64,000 nucleotides of DNA from JAZNQN01 sp045656005 (GTDB lineage: Bacteria; Bacillota; Clostridia; UMGS1883; UMGS1540): NCBI GenBank assembly GCA_045656005.1, contig JAZOQG010000003.1:1-64000 (forward strand), in the 5' to 3' direction. Below, one piece after another: positions 59,679-64,000 of this stretch. The notes under the pieces were generated by a model. That model saw nothing but the letters and a program-made list of their open reading frames with translations, made no database searches and had not been told where the DNA came from. Position numbers and translations under genes: made by a program. The first letter of the stretch is position 1. Every line of letters begins with the position of its first letter.

Positions 59679-60383
59679 CTATTTAAACCTGCGGCTTTCA
59701 AGTGCGTGGCAGGTGAGATACAAAAACAGAGCCGTTACGCTTAAATAGTAAACCACGGGCACAATACTTAAAACACCAAGGTTAAATTCGTTAAATCTTG
59801 TGGTTATGGAAAGAGCCGACAAGATAGGGGAAATTACAGGTATTCTAACCATATCTTTAAGAGAATCCATAAGATAGAGCACAATAAAGAGGACAAATGT
59901 TATAACAGCCGCAACTATCTGATTTTCAGTAAGGGATGAAATAAAAAGTCCAATGGAGATAAATGTAATTCCCAAAAGTGCAAATCCTATATAGTTACAA
60001 AGGGTTTGCAGATATGCGGGCTCTCCGTGCATGCCTATTACAACGAGATACAAAAGTGTTAAAACGAGTGTAATCATATAAATTGTGCATGCCGCAAAAA
60101 ACTTTCCGAGCACGATAGACGGAACTGATGCGGGAGAAGTTAATAAGAGCTGGTCTGTCTTTTTATTTTTCTCTTCGCTTAAAAGTCTCATGGTAAGAAT
60201 AGGTATCAGAAACATGAAAACTGACAAAAGACTATATAGAACAGTATCAATTGTGGGATAGCCTGAAAGCAGGGTATAAATTATAAAGTAAAAAGCTGAA
60301 ATCAGCAAAAACATACCTATAAAAATATATCCCACGGGAGTTTTGAAATAAGCCTGAAGCTCTCTTTTAAATATCGCTTTCAA
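59679..60383 (-). CDS. GldF-like ABC-2 permease
   Basis: This integral membrane subunit has 234 residues and six helices, opening with FKRELQAYFKTPVGYIFIGM. RLLSEEKNKKTDQLLLTSPA lies between the second and third helices, a typical ABC-2 signature. The start is TTG at 60383, which immediately follows the TAA stop of the ATPase gene, with GGAGG eight bases upstream. The two are translationally coupled and form the transporter core. Confidence 0.9.
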   Translation of the reverse strand: MKAIFKRELQAYFKTPVGYIFIGMFLLISAFYFIIYTLLSGYPTIDTVLYSLLSVFMFLIPILTMRLLSEEKNKKTDQLLLTSPASVPSIVLGKFFAACTIYMITLVLTLLYLVVIGMHGEPAYLQTLCNYIGFALLGITFISIGLFISSLTENQIVAAVITFVLFIVLYLMDSLKDMVRIPVISPILSALSITTRFNEFNLGVLSIVPVVYYLSVTALFLYLTCHALESRRFK

Positions 60384-61337
60384 TTACAAAACCTCCTTTT
60401 TTGCGCCTGTTGTAATTTTAATAAATGTTTCTTCGAGTGATGTTTCTCTTGGACGCATACCAAGTAGCGGTGCATTAATTTCCGCCATTTTATAGAAAAC
60501 ATCTTCTCTTATATCGCGCTCTGCCTCAATACCGAGGTCATAAATTCCTGCCTCATCTGCAAGGCGTGGATTTATGCGGATGATACCTTCGATGCTGCGA
60601 AGAGCATCAACTATAGTATCTTTTTCGCCTTTGATGCGAGCGATATATCTGTGAGCTTTGCTCTTGGTTTGTGAAAGATTTTCAGTTTTGTCAGAGGCTA
60701 CGATTTTACCCTCATTTATAATTACAATTCTGTCACAAACTGCGCTGATTTCGCTTAATATATGCGAACTTAATATAACTGAGTGGCCACGGCCTAACTT
60801 TTTGATTACGTTTCTTATTTCGATAATCTGTCCGGGGTCAAGACCTACTGTAGGCTCGTCCAAAATAAGGATTTTGGGGTCACCTATAAGTGCTGCCGCA
60901 AGACCTACTCTCTGCTTATAACCTTTGGAAAGGTTTTTAATGAGTCTGCCTGAAACATCATTTATTTTCACTTTGTCGCAAATTTCGGTTATATGTTCCT
61001 TTTGGTTTCCTGAAACGCCTTTAAGCTCGTACACGAAATTTAAGTATTCCTCCACAGTCATATCAAGATAAAGGGGAGGGAGCTCGGGAAGATAGCCTAT
61101 GTTCTTTTTTGCCTCGCTACCAAGGTTTAAAACATTTTCGCCGTCAATTAAAATTTCACCGTCGGTTGAGGAAATATATCCGCAAATCATATTCATTGTA
61201 GTGGTTTTTCCTGCACCGTTAGGTCCCAAAAGACCTACAATTTCATTGTCGTCAACGGAAAAGCTTATGTCATCAACGGCTTTTTTAATGCCGTTTTTGC
61301 CTTTATAATGCTTTGATAAGTTTTTAATTTCTATCAA
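60384..61337 (-). CDS. GldA-like ABC transporter ATPase
   Basis: This cytoplasmic ATPase has 317 residues. Walker A is LLGPNGAGKTTTMN near residue 38, the ABC signature is the variant LSKGYKQRVGLAAALIGDP, and Walker B KILILDEPTVGLDP. The H-loop SSHILSEISAV is present, and a C-terminal extension of about 80 residues resembles the GldA/NodI group. The start is TTG at 61337 with GGAGT about nine bases upstream. It is the first gene of the four-gene export operon 61337-56921. Confidence 0.92.
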   Translation of the reverse strand: MIEIKNLSKHYKGKNGIKKAVDDISFSVDDNEIVGLLGPNGAGKTTTMNMICGYISSTDGEILIDGENVLNLGSEAKKNIGYLPELPPLYLDMTVEEYLNFVYELKGVSGNQKEHITEICDKVKINDVSGRLIKNLSKGYKQRVGLAAALIGDPKILILDEPTVGLDPGQIIEIRNVIKKLGRGHSVILSSHILSEISAVCDRIVIINEGKIVASDKTENLSQTKSKAHRYIARIKGEKDTIVDALRSIEGIIRINPRLADEAGIYDLGIEAERDIREDVFYKMAEINAPLLGMRPRETSLEETFIKITTGAKKEVL

Positions 61338-61354
61338 GGTTTTTTACTCCTTTC

Positions 61355-61390
61355 CATAAAAATGCAGGACAGAAAAGTTGTTTTCCTGCC
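61355..61390 (-). terminator. Probable terminator of aspS
   Basis: On the minus strand GCAGGA and TCCTGC pair around a 14-nt loop and are followed by ATTTTTATGG. It lies between the aspS stop and the ABC ATPase start. Confidence 0.5.
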
Positions 61391-61400
61391 CGCATTTATA

Positions 61401-63188
61401 CTATTCTTCGTCTTTTTTAATTATCGCAATGCCAAGTTCCTCAAGCTGTTTTTCGTCAACTGTGTCGGGGGCATGTGTCATAAGCTCTGATGCGTTTTGG
61501 ACTTTGGGGAACGCAATTACGTCACGGATTGACTTACAACCGCAAAGAAGCATAACAAAGCGGTCAAGACCATATGCCATACCGCCGTGAGGAGGTGTGC
61601 CATATTTAAATGCTTCAAGAAGGAAGCCAAAGCGGTTCCATGCTTCTTCTTCGCTCATGCCGATGGCCTTAAACATTTTTGACTGAAGAGACTGATTATG
61701 AATTCTTATACTTCCGCCGCCAAGCTCTGTACCATTTAAAATAATGTCATAAGCCTTTGCAAGTGCCTTTTCGGGAGCAGTTTCAATAAGCTCCATATCT
61801 TCATCACGGGGTGAAGTGAAGGGGTGGTGCATTGCAACAAAGCGGTTTTCTTCCTCGTCATATTCAAAGAGCGGGAAGTCTGTAACCCAAAGAAGGTTAA
61901 ATTTATTCTCGTCGATAAGACCCATTTTTTCTGCAACATGAAGTCTTAAGTTGCCAAGTGAGTCAAATACAACTTTATCTTTATCTGCAACAATAAGTAT
62001 AAGGTCGCCTTTTTCTGCTTTTGCGGCGGACAATATGGCTGAAAATTCTTCTTCGGAGAAGAATTTCGCGATGGGGCTCTTAACTTCTTCTTCCTGCCAT
62101 GAAATCCAGGCAAGACCTTTTGCCCTGTATGTTTTTGCAAATTCGCCGAGTGCATCTATTTCGCGGCGTGTAAAGCTGCCTGCGCCGCCTTTAACTGTAA
62201 TACAGCGAACACTTCCTCCATTTTCTACTGCGTCAGCGAACACTTTAAAGCCGCATCCCTTTACTGCATCTGAAAGGTTTATAAGCTCCATTTCAAAACG
62301 TGTGTCAGGTTTGTCGGAACCGTAGCGCTCCATTGCCTCTTTATAAGGCATTCTCTGGAAAGGAACTGAAATGTCAATTCCCTTGATTTCTTTAAATACT
62401 CTCTGAATAAATCTTTCGTTAACTTCCATAACGTCATCTGCGTCAACGAAAGACATTTCAAGGTCAATCTGAGTAAACTCAGGCTGACGGTCTGCTCTTA
62501 AATCCTCGTCACGGAAGCATTTTGCAATCTGCATATATCTGTCAAAGCCTGAAACCATAAGTATCTGCTTATAAAGCTGGGGTGACTGCGGAAGTGCGTA
62601 AAAGCAACCGCTGTGAACTCGGCTCGGTACAAGGTAATCTCTTGCACCTTCAGGTGTACTTTTTTGAAGAATTGGAGTTTCGATTTCTGCAAAGCCGTTC
62701 TGGTCAAAGAAATCTCTCGCAATTTTTGCAATTCTGTGGCGGATAAACATGTTCTCCTGCACACAGGGACGTCTTAAATCAAGGTATCTGTATTTAAGTT
62801 TTACATCGTCACGAACATTTACATCGTCAACTATTGCAAAGGGAGGAGTTTCCGACTGTGACAAAATACGAATTTCGGAAACCTTAACCTCGTATGCACC
62901 TGTTTTCATATCAGGATTTACCATGTCAGGCTCTCTTTTTACCAAAGTTCCTTTTGCCGCAACAACAAATTCGTTACGGAGTTTCTCTGCAAGAGCATAA
63001 TTTTCTTTATCATTTTCGTCAACTACAAGCTGCAAAAGACCTGATTTGTCACGAAGGCTTACGAATATAAGCGCACCTAAATTTCTTGCACGCTGTACCC
63101 AGCCCATTACAACAACTTCTTTTGACACATCGTTTTCGGAAACTTCTGTACAAAGATGAGTTCTCTTTAGTCCCTTAAGTGTATTCAT
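61401..63188 (-). CDS. aspS: Aspartyl-tRNA synthetase
   Basis: This class II synthetase charges tRNA-Asp, or both Asp and Asn tRNAs in non-discriminating forms. It has 595 residues, the bacterial-type length. The N-terminal OB fold contains VVMGWVQRARNLGALIFVSL, motif 2 is IAKCFRDEDLRADRQPEFTQ, and motif 3 is GGMAYGLDRFVMLLCG near residue 540. The bacterial GAD insertion domain is present (residues about 280-420). The ATG shares one base with the hisS stop (TAATG), and GAGGAGG lies upstream, so the hisS-aspS order is translationally coupled. Confidence 0.97.
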   Translation of the reverse strand: MNTLKGLKRTHLCTEVSENDVSKEVVVMGWVQRARNLGALIFVSLRDKSGLLQLVVDENDKENYALAEKLRNEFVVAAKGTLVKREPDMVNPDMKTGAYEVKVSEIRILSQSETPPFAIVDDVNVRDDVKLKYRYLDLRRPCVQENMFIRHRIAKIARDFFDQNGFAEIETPILQKSTPEGARDYLVPSRVHSGCFYALPQSPQLYKQILMVSGFDRYMQIAKCFRDEDLRADRQPEFTQIDLEMSFVDADDVMEVNERFIQRVFKEIKGIDISVPFQRMPYKEAMERYGSDKPDTRFEMELINLSDAVKGCGFKVFADAVENGGSVRCITVKGGAGSFTRREIDALGEFAKTYRAKGLAWISWQEEEVKSPIAKFFSEEEFSAILSAAKAEKGDLILIVADKDKVVFDSLGNLRLHVAEKMGLIDENKFNLLWVTDFPLFEYDEEENRFVAMHHPFTSPRDEDMELIETAPEKALAKAYDIILNGTELGGGSIRIHNQSLQSKMFKAIGMSEEEAWNRFGFLLEAFKYGTPPHGGMAYGLDRFVMLLCGCKSIRDVIAFPKVQNASELMTHAPDTVDEKQLEELGIAIIKKDEE

Positions 63189-64000
63189 TATTTATCCTCC
63201 TCAATAAAACGGGCGATAGCTTCGGCAGTTAACGAAACTTCATATCCTTCGCCGTTTTCCATGTTTTTAAGTTTTATTTTTCCAGATGCGACTTCATCAC
63301 CGCCGACCACAACGGAATATCTGGCTCCCATTCTGTCAGCATTTTTCATCTGTGCTTTAAGGCTTTTGCCCTCAAGGTCACACATTGCATGAATTCCTGA
63401 ATTTCGAAGTTCTGAAACAATTTTCAAAACTGCATCAAATTCGCCCATAGATGCAACATATATATCGGGCTTTGGTGCATCGGGGAAGGTTACTCCCTGA
63501 GCCTGCATTACGAGAAGTATTCTTTCAAGTCCCATTGCAAAGCCGATGCCGGGGGTTGGGTTTCCGCCGAGGGACTCTACAAGGTTATCATATCTTCCGC
63601 CGCCGCAAACTGTGCCTTGTGCGCCTATATCATTTGAAACAAATTCAAAAACTGTTTTTGTGTAGTAGTCAAGTCCTCTTACGATTGAAGGGTCAACATT
63701 GAAGGAAACTCCCATATCGCCGAGGTATTTTTTTGTTTTTTCAAAGTGGTCACGGCAATCATTACAAATACTGTCAAGAATTGAAGGTGCGCCTGCCGCA
63801 ACTTCCTTACATGCAGGGTTTTTACAGTCAATAATTCTCATTGGGTTTTTGTGAAGTCTTTCATGGCAGGTGGGACACAAGGTGTCAAGATGCTCTGAAA
63901 GATAATCTGTAAGTGCCTTGTGGTAAACCTTTCTGCACTCGGGGCAACCGATACTGTTAATATTTAAGGTAAGTCCCTTAAGACCTAAATTTTTGAAAAT
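63188..64000 (-). CDS. hisS: Histidyl-tRNA synthetase, 5' part outside the window
   Basis: About 270 C-terminal codons of this class II synthetase are present; the N-terminal motif 1 region lies beyond base 64000, and the frame is open to the edge. The histidine-specific motif GLDYYTKTVFEFV, the catalytic GGGRYDNLVESLGG and GIGFAMGLERIL (motif 3) are visible, followed by the anticodon-binding domain. A cysteine-rich insertion (CPECR, CPTC, CKNPAC, CNDC) precedes the catalytic motif, as in other clostridial HisRS. It is coupled to aspS by a one-base overlap. Confidence 0.96.
   Translation of the reverse strand: MFKNLGLKGLTLNINSIGCPECRKVYHKALTDYLSEHLDTLCPTCHERLHKNPMRIIDCKNPACKEVAAGAPSILDSICNDCRDHFEKTKKYLGDMGVSFNVDPSIVRGLDYYTKTVFEFVSNDIGAQGTVCGGGRYDNLVESLGGNPTPGIGFAMGLERILLVMQAQGVTFPDAPKPDIYVASMGEFDAVLKIVSELRNSGIHAMCDLEGKSLKAQMKNADRMGARYSVVVGGDEVASGKIKLKNMENGEGYEVSLTAEAIARFIEEDK

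Overview
The window reads as chromosomal DNA of a low-GC, anaerobic, endospore-forming member of the Clostridia. Evidence: a complete spoIIAA-spoIIAB-sigF operon behind a sigma-H-type promoter, a SipL-like coat morphogenesis protein (SPOCS repeats plus LysM, the clostridial arrangement), two S-layer-homology (SLH) proteins, a 2[4Fe-4S] ferredoxin, the MEP-pathway gene ispE, and sigma-A promoters and GGAGG ribosome sites. TTG starts are frequent, and two genes appear to begin at ATT. I cannot fix the genus.

Layout. 1-9.5 kb (mostly minus): 3' end of rsmI with trmN6, a ferredoxin, a ClpE/ClpC-type unfoldase, an L,D-transpeptidase, and a dacF-ttcA-galU-ispE operon. 9.6-14.6 kb (plus): ComEA-like protein, two-component pair, GerMN lipoprotein, citrate synthase. 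14.6-19.3 kb: two Lpl-type sugar ABC permeases without a binding protein or ATPase, then a membrane AraC-type regulator; a matching UgpC/MsmX-type ATPase lies at 39.7 kb. 19.4-27.5 kb: secA, prfB, a small SLH protein and a 1050-residue SLH protein with tandem promoters and a structured leader. 27.7-31.7 kb: spoIIA operon, a palindromic DnaA-box cluster, then pgsA and two small genes. 31.8-43.6 kb: rarA, glyA, nth, a YwlG-like protein, the SipL-like gene, an rRNA pseudouridine synthase, the sugar ABC ATPase, a low-Mr tyrosine phosphatase, a FliB-like protein and an EamA transporter. 43.6-50.4 kb: rpsF-ssb-rpsR, tRNA-Arg(CCG), a divergent XRE/GGDEF pair, glnA, a LysM-CAP protein, purC, birA. 50.3-55.5 kb: AGCS symporter and an OPT-PqqD-PepD peptide cluster. 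55.5-56.4 kb: initiator tRNA followed by a small accessory patch. 56.4-64 kb (minus): amidase-domain protein, Gld-like ABC export operon, aspS, and the 3' part of hisS.

The most unusual content is non-coding. (i) A repeat family of three copies and one half copy (33.2, 35.9, 40.8 and 44.8 kb) sits at gene 3' ends. Its outer arms are conserved and predicted to fold into a three-way junction with compensatory changes, while the core sequences are unrelated. (ii) A probable about 165-nt small RNA with its own promoter, nested stems and a UUCG terminator lies at 55.97 kb, downstream of the initiator tRNA and upstream of a 54-codon gene. (iii) A short transcript candidate with an exposed CCCUCC motif lies at 31.8 kb. 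(iv) A 19-bp inverted repeat built of DnaA boxes lies at 29.4 kb. (v) An operator dyad exactly fills the promoter spacer of the GGDEF gene. (vi) An inverted-repeat-bounded 281-bp element fills the gap at 1.56-1.84 kb. I saw no rRNA, CRISPR array, transposase, prophage or classical toxin-antitoxin module.
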